Assembly (NCBI GenBank): GCA_008477525.1
Contig: SPDT01000007.1
Location: forward strand, 3,596,001 to 3,660,000
Direction of reading: 5' to 3'
Source of the DNA: Hypomyces perniciosus
Lineage: Eukaryota > Ascomycota > Sordariomycetes > Hypocreales > Hypocreaceae
DNA: 64,000 nt
Below are positions 48,801 to 59,275 of this stretch, piece after piece (positions within the stretch are counted from its first letter, which is position 1; every line of letters starts with the position of its first letter). The notes under the pieces were generated by a model. The model was given only the letters and a program-made list of their open reading frames with translations, was not told where the DNA came from and did no database searches. The position numbers were made by a program, and so were the translations under genes.

Positions 48801-50690
48801 TCTACTCTAACTAAAACATTATCTCGATTACACTTGGGCGACAGTGTAATCTTGGATGAGATTGAGCCATCGCATTTAGAGAAGTTGAAAATAACTGATA
48901 CTCTTCAGAAGGCAAGCAATGGGGGGGTGTATTACATGAATTATTACAATGCGAGGGATGTAAAGGAAATGGATATTTTTGATCTAACACCCCTTCACTA
49001 TGTTATAGTCGGGAAATTGGCAGAGTGGTTCTCTATCAACAATGCAAACATGCTCATTGGGAAAGGTGCTGATCCCAATGCTCGAGATATTCGCGGATGG
49101 GCTCCTTTACATTACACCTGCAGGAAGGGGAAACTTGGCCTCACACAGGCTCTCCTTGGCGCAGGCGCAGGAATTGATTTACAGGGTCGCGATGGCACGG
49201 CCCCAATTCATTGTGCAGCAATGAAAGGCCATTTAGATATAGTAAAGATTCTGCTTGAAGCAGGCGCAGCAATTGATAGTGCTGATGCATCCGGGAGCAC
49301 AGCACTTCACTGGGCAGCATACAATGGACATGACAAAGTCGTCGAACTCTTGGTTAACCACGGCTGTCGAAATCTGCGGGATCTCTTTGGAAGAACTGCC
49401 ATGCATTTGGAAGCAATGAAAGGACACACGGCAGCAATGAAGGCAGTCAAGGGAGATAAAAATGCTAAGGATCGCCATGGTGACTCGCCACTTCATTCGG
49501 CCGCGAGGCATGGCCATGAGAGTGTTGTGCGATTCCTGATTGAGGAAGGGCACGTCGATAAAGAGGCTCGAACTAAGGATAATGATACGCTACTTCATTT
49601 GGCGGCGAGGCATGGTCATGACAATGTCGTGAGATGGCTGATTGAAGAAGAGCACGTCGATAAAGAGGCTCGAAATCGCAATGAGAATACACCGCTTCAC
49701 CTCGCTGCAGAAGGTGGACACACATCTGTGGTGCGACTATTGATTGAGAACTTTCATGCTGAGAAAGAGGCTCGCGGCGAGTGGGAAAAGACACCGCTGC
49801 ACTTCGCATGCCGGGAGGGCCATACAGACACGGCAAAGGCACTATTCGAATTGGGCGCGGACATCGAGGCTTCGGATAACGATGGAGAGACACCACTGCG
49901 ATATGCTGTACAATTTGGAAGGGAAAGCACGGCAAGGTTCCTCATCGGAGAAGGTGCGAACATCTACACCATGCACAAAGACAGATATCCACTCCTGCAT
50001 AAGGCCGCACAAGCTGGAAATGAAAACATCATCAATCTCCTCGTAGAGAAGGGAGCAGATATAAATGCTCGGACAGAGGTTGGTGAAACAGCACTTCATG
50101 CAGCCGCGGTGCGGTACGGAGCAAATGCGATACCACTGCTTCTCAAATTGGGGCGTCACATTGAGGAAACAGACAACAATGGCCAGACACCGTTACATCA
50201 CGCAATTCACTGGGGTGCGGCAAAAACTGCGGAGCTACTCCTCAAACTGGGGGCAAATGTCGAAGCCAGAGACAAAGAGGGTCGCACGCCATTGCTTGTC
50301 GCCGCACAGTCGCAGGTTTCGTTTCTTAGAGCGAATGGTTTTGATAGTCGGACAGACTGCGTCATATTGCTTCTAAGATTAGGTGCGAATACACGGACAA
50401 CTGACAAAGATGGGGCAACTGTACTACACCTGGTGGCTCTGAACGGTCAGCAGAATACCTACGTAATACCAAAGCTTATCAAGCGTGGTGCCGACATTAA
50501 CGCAACTGACAACAGTGGAAGAACACCACTGCACAACGCAGTGACGGAAAAGATAAAAGATAATATAAAGCTTCTGGTGAAGCATGGAGCAGATATCGAG
50601 GCTGTGGACAACGAGGGATTGACACCGGGGAGCCTTGCAGAAACCGAAAGTGTGGACCACGAGAGCTTGGAACCAGGGACCGTTGTATAA
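45811..50690 (+). CDS. Membrane-anchored ankyrin-repeat protein
   Basis: I read four exons (45811-45920, 45986-46383, 46438-48117, 48190-50690), in phase, giving 1562 residues. N-terminus: a signal-like segment (WGIFLPFLFAGYVAA), then DLGPILALFGERVTMQFM, a membrane segment (ILAMAPLGILTIIVSAIRVGG) and SSTSKEVCELWNGQ, a recognisable block of fungal ankyrin membrane proteins. Further hydrophobic segments lie in exon 3 (YLAASFGILLQLGILVYCGF; FPCVVGGTLILNLGMLLCSH; TIVGTTIGLLGFFAQFIGVR; IAFLGGVLAMTAIRAF). From about residue 994 to the end come some fifteen ankyrin repeats (TPLHxAAxxGHxxVVxxLLExGA). The third intron (72 nt, GTAATG to TCCTAG) bridges two open frames; its branch site is weak, so two genes remain possible. 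The last repeats look decayed: the stop at 50688 is followed by more ankyrin-like sequence in other frames. Confidence 0.78.
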
Positions 50691-50874
50691 ATCGGAGCCA
50701 TGTATTAATCGAAGCTGTGGACAACGATAGCTTAACACCGCTGAGGCTTGCAGAAAAAGGAAAAGCGAGGTTATAGTCCAATTGCTTCTCGAGCTTGGGG
50801 CTAGGGTCAGAAATAACAGAGACGAAGAAGACAAGAGAGATGATAGTTCGTCAGAAGAAGACTCAAGGCACTAG
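50691..50874 (+). pseudogene. Decayed 3' tail of the ankyrin gene
   Basis: After the TAA at 50688 the frame reads IEAVDNDSLTPLRLAEKGKA and then, after a shift, VQLLLELGARVRNNRDEED and an acidic end with a stop at 50872. These are one to two further ankyrin units and the probable original C-terminus, now disconnected by a stop and frameshifts. Confidence 0.6.
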
Positions 50875-51090
50875 CACTAGGGAGCTAAGGATGATTGAAC
50901 CTATCTAAGATCTCGGGTTCGGCTTCAACAAGAACATACTTCGGGAATAACAAAAGTCCAAACACACAAACGAGCATTGTTTTGAATATACCCATTTATA
51001 TAAGTATATTAGTCCTCCTCATCCCACTCCTAATTGTCCCTCTTCTCTGTAGCCTTTGCCTTTCTATTCTTGTCACGCTTTAGTGTGGCG

Positions 51091-51660
51091 TTAAGTCTTC
51101 CATTCCTCCTCGGTCGGTTCCTGGTCTGGCGATTTTCGTGGGACAAACATGACGACTCGGTCAATTGTCTTATCCCATGTGAAGGTCGAAAAATATTTGT
51201 CCGCCATTGCAAAAATGCCCTTTCTGGTAGCGTCGACAAAGGGTCGGCAGGATTTCGGACAGGTCTTCAACTCTCGCAGGTCTTTCTCCATACGGTCAGC
51301 GATTAGTTTATACCATCCCCGCCCCCTTAAGACAGGGAAGTTTGCATGCGCGATAGAGTTCCTGTTCGCGTATGTGGCAAATATTCCAATCCATCATACG
51401 CTTCGAGCCCCATCGGCCTCCCATAGTCTCATACAGTCATCCTCCGCCTTTAGTAGCTCATGGGTTTCTGTCTATGCCGAGGCATGGCCAGGATCGCCCG
51501 TAGTAACCATGGCCACTAACGAGGCTACGGCAAGGGTCTCCTCAACTTCAATTTATCATAGACGCACAATAGACAGTGTCAGGAGCTCCCTTAGGGTAGT
51601 GCCAATTATGAGGTGTGTCGGAATACACAGTAGAAATTCCACTCATAGCCTGCTTTCTAC
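51091..51660 (-). pseudogene. Decayed protein-coding gene of unknown family
   Basis: One minus-strand frame keeps coding character over about 190 codons but has several stops (TGA, TAA and TAG at about 51643, 51556-51561, 51472 and 51394). The best-kept part reads WIGIFATYANRNSIAHANF, GRGWYKLIADRMEKDLRE, CPKSCRPFVDATRKG, then KYFSTFTWDKTIDRVVMFVP and a Glu-rich end. Most stops fit C-to-T changes of CGA, CAA or CAG codons. I do not recognise the family. Short related sequences (CGAGCATTRTTTTGAAYAT) at about 50970 and 51668 flank it as direct repeats. Confidence 0.55.
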
Positions 51661-51870
51661 ATAGATACACGAGCATTATTTTGAACATGCTGACGAACAA
51701 AGAAACATGCATGAAACAAAAGCTCAAAGCAGATTTCCGTGTTCTCTCTGCGTTTCTTTGTCCATAAGTGACGGGTTGTCAAGAACTCAAGATGTGGACG
51801 ATATATATAACCCGCCCCAAATGCCGGCTCATACATCAATCATCACTGGCCAACAAACCTGCCCTTCACT
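51661..51870. other. Upstream region of the truncated nuclear-type gene
   Basis: About 210 bp, including a TATATATAA box near 51801 and a CATCACT/CAACAAACCT leader before the ATG at 51871. Confidence 0.4.
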
Positions 51871-52734
51871 ATGACAACAACTACCACGAGCGAGGACACC
51901 TCTGCTACGGAGCAAAAATCACGGATGAGTGACGACAGTTACGCCCCATGCAGCCAGAAACAAAACTCCCCACCAAACGGCGACGATACAACTCCTCCAT
52001 CGTCCAAGAGACAGAAGCGCAAGCATCCAACCCTACCACCCAAAAAAAGTCGAGGAGAATCACAAAAGGTGACTTTAATCCATTCGAGTTACACGCCCGC
52101 GAACACTAACCATGTTGAACAGATCAAGAACGAGAACCAGAATCCCCACCGTTTCTCCCCAACAACGTCGAGGCAGATCAAGCAATTTGCATCACGCGGC
52201 GGTCCAGATCTCCAAGACTTGAGAGGCTACCCATACCCAAGATCGACCCCCAAAATGGCTTTAAAAGCACCGAGCAGTCGTTGTCGTGGTCGTGATCGAG
52301 ATCGAGATCAAAGACAACGGGAACGCCGGTCCGATGACAACAGTGAATCAGATCCCCCAGAAGAAATACCAACAAGCTTTGACAAGGGCATAGATGCCTA
52401 TGATGGTGCCTTTCTGCAGCATTTAATCGACCATCACATTTATCCTGATCGATTTGCCTACGTCGACCCCGAGATCCCGCCACAGCCGCGCAACATGGAG
52501 CAGATCAAGAAAGCCCTGAGCAAACGCCGGCCCTCGTTGTCGTCATCCCAATTCTCAGACGGCGCCTTTGACAGCTTCTGGAAGGCAGAAACACTTGATA
52601 AGAACCAGGTCCAAATCATGATAACCATTATTCCCATGCTTGAAGGCACTGGCCGAGACCCCCTGTGCGGTTCTGGACAAGTACCATTTGACAACCTCGA
52701 ATTCTTGACCGTTGTAAAGAAGCTAGTTAGATAA
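51871..52734 (+). CDS. N-terminal part of a fungal hypothetical protein (DUF7924-like), probably truncated
   Basis: An intronless frame of 287 codons from a well-placed ATG. Residues 1-165 are polar and disordered, with nuclear-localisation-like runs (KRQKRKH, PPKKSRG) and Arg/Asp repeats (RCRGRDRDRDQRQRERR). From about 170 a conserved-looking block begins: GIDAYDGAFLQHLIDHHIYP, PQPRNMEQIKKALSKRRPSL, SQFSDGAFDSFWK, VPFDNLEFLT. I know this pattern (F-x-NHLIDHGVYP, N-x-EEI, RPSLSPSRFSD, FTNLxPLT) from a widespread fungal family whose members continue for several hundred residues and are often found in variable regions. Here it stops with VVKKLVR just after that motif, 113 bp before repeat copy C, so the gene is likely truncated. 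Function unknown. Confidence 0.6.
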   Translation: MTTTTTSEDTSATEQKSRMSDDSYAPCSQKQNSPPNGDDTTPPSSKRQKRKHPTLPPKKSRGESQKVTLIHSSYTPANTNHVEQIKNENQNPHRFSPTTSRQIKQFASRGGPDLQDLRGYPYPRSTPKMALKAPSSRCRGRDRDRDQRQRERRSDDNSESDPPEEIPTSFDKGIDAYDGAFLQHLIDHHIYPDRFAYVDPEIPPQPRNMEQIKKALSKRRPSLSSSQFSDGAFDSFWKAETLDKNQVQIMITIIPMLEGTGRDPLCGSGQVPFDNLEFLTVVKKLVR

Positions 52735-54685
52735 GTAACTCTTAGTATATATTAGCGAGGTACCCCGTATTATATCGAATCTTCTTTTTATATTGTGGAT
52801 GCTATTATATGCACTTGTATCAAGCATGTTAACTCTACTGCAGGACACATACGACCATATCCATTGGAAAATACGGGATCCCGTCAAGCTCTTTTCTTGA
52901 GTTCGATGTCTTCCATTTTTTGCATCCCAAGACTCCAAATTTGGAGTCACACGACTCCGTTTTTGGAGGACAATAAACCCCCGCGCTAAGCGATCCACCA
53001 CTATTAAGTCACCTGACGCATATTAAAACGGAGCTAACACTGCCGCCGTTTTATACCCCAGCGGCAGTTCCGACATCGGTAATGTACTCGCAACCCGGCA
53101 TTTGCAGCCTGGCTGAGCTATTAGACTCACGCCCCCTCCAGTATGAGGCAAGGGTGAGCCCCAACCAATAAAATGGCGACACGCAGTGAACCTGGTGCCT
53201 CGGCAAGAGTCTTGACGCTGTGAGCACCTGTCGTTCCTCTAAAATAAGACAGGTGAGTTAGTAATACGTTGAACAATGACCTGTGGCGTCGGCCAATCCG
53301 GCTTAGCGCTATCGCCGCTCCTGATCAGGCTCACCTAACCCTAAGCTCAGGCAGGTATTACTCAGGCATGTGCGGTTTTGCATGTGGCGCGTAATGGAAC
53401 GGAGCCTAAGAGAAAACGGTCAGATAATGATGGCATTTAGCGGCGCCAGGACCTGGTCCACTGTCCTCGGGAACAAAGTCGACCTGTGGCCTTTTCTGGG
53501 AACCCCCAGGCAAAACCCAAATATATCACATCCTTTTTTTTTGCATCCCATCATTTCTATATATAATTTATTTAACCATTTATTTTTAGCACATGTTTAG
53601 GATTCAATAAAACCGTCTTGATGTATGAGCAAAAAGAGAAAGAATAACAGACATAGTCCACCCCAACCTTCGGCGAGCATTAGCATACACTTGCTTACTA
53701 TTACGGTCTTTACTCGTAAACTCACATTTATTCTGTGGTCTTGCCATATGCTACAGCTTATTCATGGGTTGAGCGGCTAATGCGAATTGACTTGAGCGGC
53801 ACTATGATTGACGAGCCGGGATACATTCGTGGAGCAGTGTCTCAACTTGACCCATCATTTAGTGATTTTAAATGCAGTATATTCTCCCACCAAATGGTCG
53901 TGAAGATAGAGGAGACATTTATATATCAGATCACATTTGTAAAGAAACTCAAAAATTCGGAAATTATAGCACGGAGCTCCCTCAGCTCCATGTTCTTCCC
54001 GGAGCACTCTTACATTCTCATACTCAGCTATTGACCGCGCCGAACCCGCTTCCTTGGGTGGCTTGACCGATTGAATTACCCCAGTCGTTTCGGTCTCTAC
54101 CATCGCCATCTATCGCTCAAATCTCGCAAATCCGATTCCATTAGTCCCGGGAAATGCTATCCTGGTTAACCGTCTTAACCTCTGGGCACGGTGGGGTCTG
54201 TCGTTGCAAGTGTAGAAATCATCACGAACAGGAAGACTAAGTAGATGTGCACATCGCAGGGCCCCATACTTATCAACTGTTGTACAACAGTTCCTGAAGA
54301 CCAGATTTTTAGACTGACGGCAAGAACCAATGCCGCAGGAGGTGCTAGTTGCAACAACACACAAGGCCACACAAGACGCGATAAACCAATACTCCGCACT
54401 TGTGGGAAGCATCCTGTACCATCTGTGATATCACGGGTCGACCTAATAATAAGATGCTATTTCTTCCCCAAGCAAGCAAAAGAGTAGTAAGTCGCCCCTC
54501 CGTTATTTTAATATGGCTGGGCAGCAGACGTAGATGAATGTTGCGGATCTTGCTGGATCTGGTCTCACATAGAAAGCGAGAGGATCCTCCAATTAATAAT
54601 GAGGGTTGGGCCCCAAAGATACACTGAGCATGCGTTAAGCACCGGCGAGCCTTGTCGTGCATGTAAGGCTGTGAGACACCTCCAG

Positions 54686-55068
54686 CTATGCCCCGTAGTG
54701 AACAAACGGTGCCCAGGCCAACGGCATGTCCATCTCCGCTGCCCGCACCGCCATCACCGCTTCCCGAAGCACTAAAGCCACCTCCCGCCCGTTCCATCCT
54801 CTCACCCTTCGCCCAAATAGCGACGCATAGAATTTACTCGCCATCTCCGCACAAACCCTATCAATCGATGGCCAAAGACATCCAACTACGTATGGAAACC
54901 CAGCTACTTGGAACCCGCTTACTATATGAATTACCTTATCCGACAGCCGTGCCGCCCTGTTCTCCACCGTCGAGCACGCCGACAGATACGCCAGTCGCGC
55001 GTTCCTTAGGCCCAGCTCCGACACCCTCTCTACCGTTAGCCGGTCCTGTACGGCTTGGTCTTTGTTGC
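54686..55068 (-). pseudogene. Fragment of a CHAT-domain (caspase-like) protein, C-terminal part
   Basis: The minus strand reads LRNARLAYLSACSTVENR, IHIVSGFQVAGFPYVVGCLW, and ends WAPFVHYGA followed by a stop. This is the C-terminal half of a CHAT peptidase domain, with the catalytic Cys in SACST and the family ending WAPFVHFGA. The His-containing half and the usual TPR region are not found upstream, where a 3' splice-like CTAACCTCACAG is followed by unrelated sequence. I treat it as a stranded gene fragment inside repeat copy C. Confidence 0.7.
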
Positions 55069-55160
55069 ACCTCTGTGAGGTTAGTCCGCTGTTAGACAGG
55101 GTATTTACTTATCTCACTCAGTCTGTCATTCAATTTGGCCCTGCACCTCTGTCTAACATT

Positions 55161-55400
55161 GTGATTTACACTGGCAAGCGTTCTCGCGCCTGTCATAGGT
55201 GCGAGGCTAGGAAAATTAGGGTAGATCACGGCCGCACTGGCGACCTGTTAGTTGGGAATGCTGCTGATACCCATCCGCTTCAGTGCGATCAGAAACAACC
55301 AAGTTGCAGCCAGTGCACTAGGCGTTGAATGCAATGCCCTGGATGCAAGATGAACACAATTCAGTGTTCCTGGGCGAGACCCAAGAAACGGAACGAAGAG
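55161..55400 (+). pseudogene. Fragment of a Zn2Cys6 regulator, with a nonsense codon
   Basis: Reads KRSRACHRCEARKIR, then a 63-nt intron (55221-55283, GTAGAT to CTTCAG), then CDQKQPSCSQCTRR, a TGA at 55326, and MQCPGCKM. The six cysteines keep the exact C-x2-C-x6-C-x6-C-x2-C-x6-C spacing of a Zn2Cys6 binuclear cluster, with the stop in the last spacer. The linker and activation domain are absent. A dead N-terminal piece of a fungal transcription-factor gene. Confidence 0.7.
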
Positions 55401-55605
55401 CGAAGAAGTCCAATAAGAAACCTTCGGCGCAGAAGGGGGACAAAGAATCTGACTCGTCAGGTGTTCACGCCATTTCACCTGGTTGGTAATCCAACTCTAC
55501 CATTTCGACCTTATCGTCCAAATACCTTTGAAAAATGTCTCGCAGATCAGTCCTGATTCCACATGATGCGGAAACTACAAGAGGTCAGCCATAGTGTCAA
55601 ACCAG

Positions 55606-56538
55606 GTTTGGGGGACCCACCTGTCACAATCATATCCTCCCTGGTCTTAGCCTCTTCCTGAACTCTCTTGATGTACTTGCCTGCAACTTCCTCTCGAACA
55701 ATGGTGTCCTAATCAAGCAAGCCTTAATGACCTTGGCACGTGGACTCAACTTGGCATCCCTTTTTACATACTCAACATAGACCGATATACGCCTGGCCGA
55801 GAGCTTATAGGCGGTTTGCGCTAGAACCGTGCACCAGGCTGCCTGCGTATTACGACCGTGACTTGCGTGCTGGCATATATTCATCGCTGCTATCAGACAT
55901 TCATTCTTTAATGATATCCCTCATGGCCCGGGGAGGACGACGAGTGCGTCTGCTGGTGGTAACCTGAGTCCTGCATGATCGTACTCCTCCGTCCTCGCCG
56001 ACACCGTCGACCTCTACGAGTGGGCACGAGCGAAGTACGCAAAGCAACCCACAGGTCGCCTTCGGTTGGGAGTACTCGGCCAGCCAGAGCGCGGAGGGAG
56101 AACTCACTTTGGGCAGGTTTATCCGATCCTAGTAGACGATAACGGAATGGCTTTGACAGGACCATTGTACTCTAACCGGGGGGATTGTATTTTGGAAACT
56201 ACCAAGGTGCCTTCAGGGCCGTGGTTCTCCTCTCCGAATATTCGCTGGATGTTGGTTTGCCAACAATTGGGGGTATGGAGGGAAAAGAAGCAAAATATTG
56301 ATGGCGGTCGGCACGACGTGAGATCTCACTAGACTGAAAGCTTGTAAAACCGCACACACTTCACGTATGATAGGTGGAGGAGTACAAGGCATCTAGAATA
56401 AGAAGCTATGCCATGCTCCGCATCTGGCCGCCCTCAGTCATTGCCATGCCTTGGACATCCAATTTTCATGCACTTTCTCTATCGTCGGTCTAGCTATTAT
56501 ATCTCTGACTATTTTCCGTAGGTCTAGCGTAATATTGT
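55606..56538. other. Region with coding-like fragments
   Basis: About 930 bp. A plus frame from about 55990 to 56332 reads VLADTVDLYEWARAKYAKQ, LGVLGQPERGGRTHFGQVYP, PSGPWFSSPNIRWML and could be a gene fragment, but it lacks a start and I do not recognise it. A minus frame at 55630-55884 is likewise unassigned. Confidence 0.35.
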
Positions 56539-56988
56539 CGGATAACGTCGGTCTCAGTGTTGGAAATTGTTGGAAAAACCAGTTACGTAGTCAGCTTGTT
56601 CACATCACGAAGATAGGGCGCCAGAATTCCACTCAATTGCTATTGTCCTCTCCCTCTTCCTTGGATTCTCTTCCAGCCATTTTATCATAGAAACAGAACG
56701 CCGCGCGTTCTGTTTCACCTCACGTCAGATCACAGGTTCCCTTGCATACACATTTTTGCTTATTCCAACAACTAGACCGACGTTATCCGACAGAAATTGG
56801 ATATGCAAGAAAGTCAGCCTCACCGGCTGAGCTGAACGAATGCGAAACGGAACATGCGTCATTTTTTCTTTCTAAGATAAAAGGGCTGGAAGGGAAACCA
56901 ATTTAGAGGGGAACACGGTCAATTGAGTGGAATTCAGGCGCCCTATATTCGTGATGTGTTCAAGCTGACTACGTAACTGTGTTTTCTT
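56539..56988. mobile_element. Two overlapping inverted-repeat pairs (composite MITE-like structure)
   Basis: Outer pair: a 60-bp arm beginning at 56580 (CAGTTACGTAGTCAGCTTG) matches the reverse complement of the arm ending at 56979 (CAAGCTGACTACGTAACTG), with weaker similarity reaching a few bases beyond both. Second pair: GTCGGATAACGTCGGTCT at 56539 and AGACCGACGTTATCCGAC ending near 56791, so the two pairs interlock rather than nest. A perfect 12-bp palindromic hairpin (GAAACAGAACGC / GCGTTCTGTTTC) lies near 56690-56716. No coding capacity. No clear target duplication was seen. Confidence 0.65.
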
Positions 56989-57599
56989 ACAAATATAGTC
57001 ATTGCCAATCCGACTGTCGTCCCCGTGACCGTTTACTATGCTGTTAAGCGCACCTGTTCTACGACGCTATTGCCATGGACGTGCCTTGGAGACGGGTTAT
57101 TTCTCAAAATCTCGTCTAAGTCGACATCTATAGTGCTCTGTTCATATTCATTCTGGTTGTCATTTGGCGGCGAGTTGTTCAACAGGCCATTTCTTATGAC
57201 TAGGCCTCCACAGGAGCAAAACCATAAGTGCCGTATAGCATATGACACCACCATGTATTGGTGTAGTCATCCCTGCAAATCGTCCCTTCACATGTCAAGT
57301 TTTATATATACCTCCAGGGCAATTAGACGGTGAGTGGGAGGACGGGGAGGGGGTTAGTGGCATGATGCGATTTCCCAACAAATCAATATTGCCCTGTTCA
57401 ACAAAATGCACGTATTGTAGCCTATAACTTAGCCGACTCGCGATATTGCTGATATAAATATCATGATTCTACAGAGGATTTGGAATGGCTCTTCGAGAGT
57501 ACAGCAACGCATATACTTTCCTTCGGGGCACTACTCACTAAGTAACATATCTGCGCTACCTCAATTTCCACCACTGGTGGTATTATATTTACCTTCGCC
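56989..57599. other. Upstream region of the hydrolase gene
   Basis: About 610 bp without a supported gene. A 72-codon minus frame at 57036-57254 is acidic/Asn-rich but has no known motif. Confidence 0.35.
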
Positions 57600-59275
57600 A
57601 TGATAGGGGCATCCGTTTGGGACTACATCTTCATCCGGACATGTATATTCCTCCTGCACCTGGTCGCACCCCTCAGTCTTGTTTATTCGCTGGTCAGCCC
57701 GCTAGTCCATCTTCCGTTCCAAAACCCCCGAGTATTAGAGGCGTGGCTCGCTCTCGAGGCCATTTTCTATCTCATCATCTACCTTCCGCGCAAAGCATAC
57801 CTCCAGAGAGCTGCGAGACATCCCACCCCTCCCTGCCGTGAGGATCGCCGGAAGTTGTTTTGGCGCTGCCACAGTAACATCCCAGACCCCGTCCGGTACC
57901 TGACGAAATGGTTCCAGGACGCGCCGGTGGCGGAGATTAAGCGGGAGAACGTCAAGGACTTCTTCCGGTGGGCGTTTTTGAACATGGGAGAGCCTGATCC
58001 GGTATATGACGAAGAGCTGGAGGAGTATGCTGGAGAGATGGAGAAGTTGTTAGGACGGAAGTTGGAACCCGGGCGCGGCAACGCGAAGTGCCTTAGATTG
58101 ACGCTCGACAAGGTAGAGATGTTACACCGGAGCTTGACGTGGTATCTGGTGAGTTGCTATAGTGAGATACGCGTGAACATATCGGCCCATGCCAGTCAGG
58201 TTGCTAACTTTGCTATTCTCTAGTGCGTGTTTGCTGTCGATACAATAGCGTCTATCTATTTGCGATACTACTCCTTTAACTTCCACCGCACGGCGTTCCT
58301 CCGGTTTCTCGCTATTTTCCCCCCACGCCCCCTCACTCTCTTCGCTGCCTATAGCTCCCCTGGGAAAACCCTCACTTACTGGCACCGGCCGCATACCTCC
58401 AAGGCGAGGCTCCCTATCCTGTTCATTCACGGCATCGGTATCGGACTCTACCCGTATATAAACTTCTTGGCCGAACTCAATGCAGACGATAGCGACGATT
58501 CGTTGGATGGGCAGGTGGGGATCATTGCTATAGAGATTATGTCTGTAAGCTCTAGGATAACAGCTGAAGCAATATTGAAAGATGAAATGTGTGACGAGGT
58601 TCGTTGCACGTTGAAGGCACACGGGTGGGAAAAGTTTGTACTAGTATCACACTCGTGAGTATCCCCTTCTGTCTGTGTCTTGGTTATTGTTATATGTTGA
58701 TATTGACTATGTGAAGTTACGGAAGCGTGATTGCGGCGCACCTCCTCCACACCCCACAGATCGCACGGAAGATTGGCCCGGTTTTGTTTGTTGACCCGGT
58801 GTCTTTTCTACTACATCTCCCTGACGTGGCGTATAATTTTGTGATGCCTAACCTATCTCCCGACTAACGACCTCAGCTAACCTCCTTAATTATCCAGATC
58901 TGTCGGAAACCAAGTCGCGCCAATGAATACCTGCTCTCTTACTTTGGCTCTAAGGATATGGGCGTCTCACATACGCTATTCCGACGCTTTTTCTGGGCTG
59001 ATAATGTCTTGTGGAAGGAAGACATCCAGGGCCATCGCGTGACCGTGGTCTTGGCTGGTAGAGATGTGATCGTCGATACGAAATCAATTGGGGCGTATCT
59101 GACGGGCTCGGATGATTGGGTCCTGGAGACTGAGAGTTGGGAGGATGGGGTATGGAAAGGTGATGGGCTCGATGTGCTGTGGTTTGAAGATTTGGATCAT
59201 GGACATGTTTTTCATGGGAAGAGGACGAGAAGCAGGCTGGTGCAGATTGTTAGGAGGCTCTGTATTAAGGAATAG
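57600..59275 (+). CDS. Membrane-associated alpha/beta-hydrolase
   Basis: Four exons (57600-58148, 58224-58654, 58717-58840, 58898-59275) join in phase to 493 residues. Introns are 75, 62 and 57 nt. The N-terminus has two or three hydrophobic helices (IFIRTCIFLLHLVAPLSLVYS; WLALEAIFYLIIYLP), probably a membrane anchor. The hydrolase fold starts with LPILFIHGIGIGLYPY (oxyanion HG motif). The nucleophile elbow is VLVSHSYGS with Ser about residue 327; its codon is split by intron 2. The Ser elbow has S-H-S-Y-G rather than the common GHSxG. Later landmarks are VLFVDPVSFLLHLPDVAYNF, VTVVLAGRDVIVDT and the His candidate in DLDHGHVFHGKR. It resembles uncharacterised fungal lipase/esterase-like proteins. 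Substrate unknown. Confidence 0.87.

Larger units (their letters stand above)
52847..55605 (+). repeat. 5S-headed dispersed repeat, copy C (longest)
   Basis: Begins ACATACGACCATATCCATTG, then GGGATCCCGTC, the best-preserved 5S-like head in the window. It is collinear with copy A through 53124, 53560-54064 and 55480-55605 and ends with GTCAAACCAG. Two blocks absent from A lie inside: 53125-53559 (partly shared with copy B, so it was probably lost from A) and 54065-55479, which contains the CHAT and Zn2Cys6 fragments. I cannot tell whether the second block is an insertion into C or a deletion from A. Confidence 0.7.

Noticed and set aside
51149..51664. 171-codon plus frame
   Set aside because: The opposite strand has clearer protein-like composition with stops explained by C-to-T changes; the plus frame is Ser/Arg-rich without motifs.
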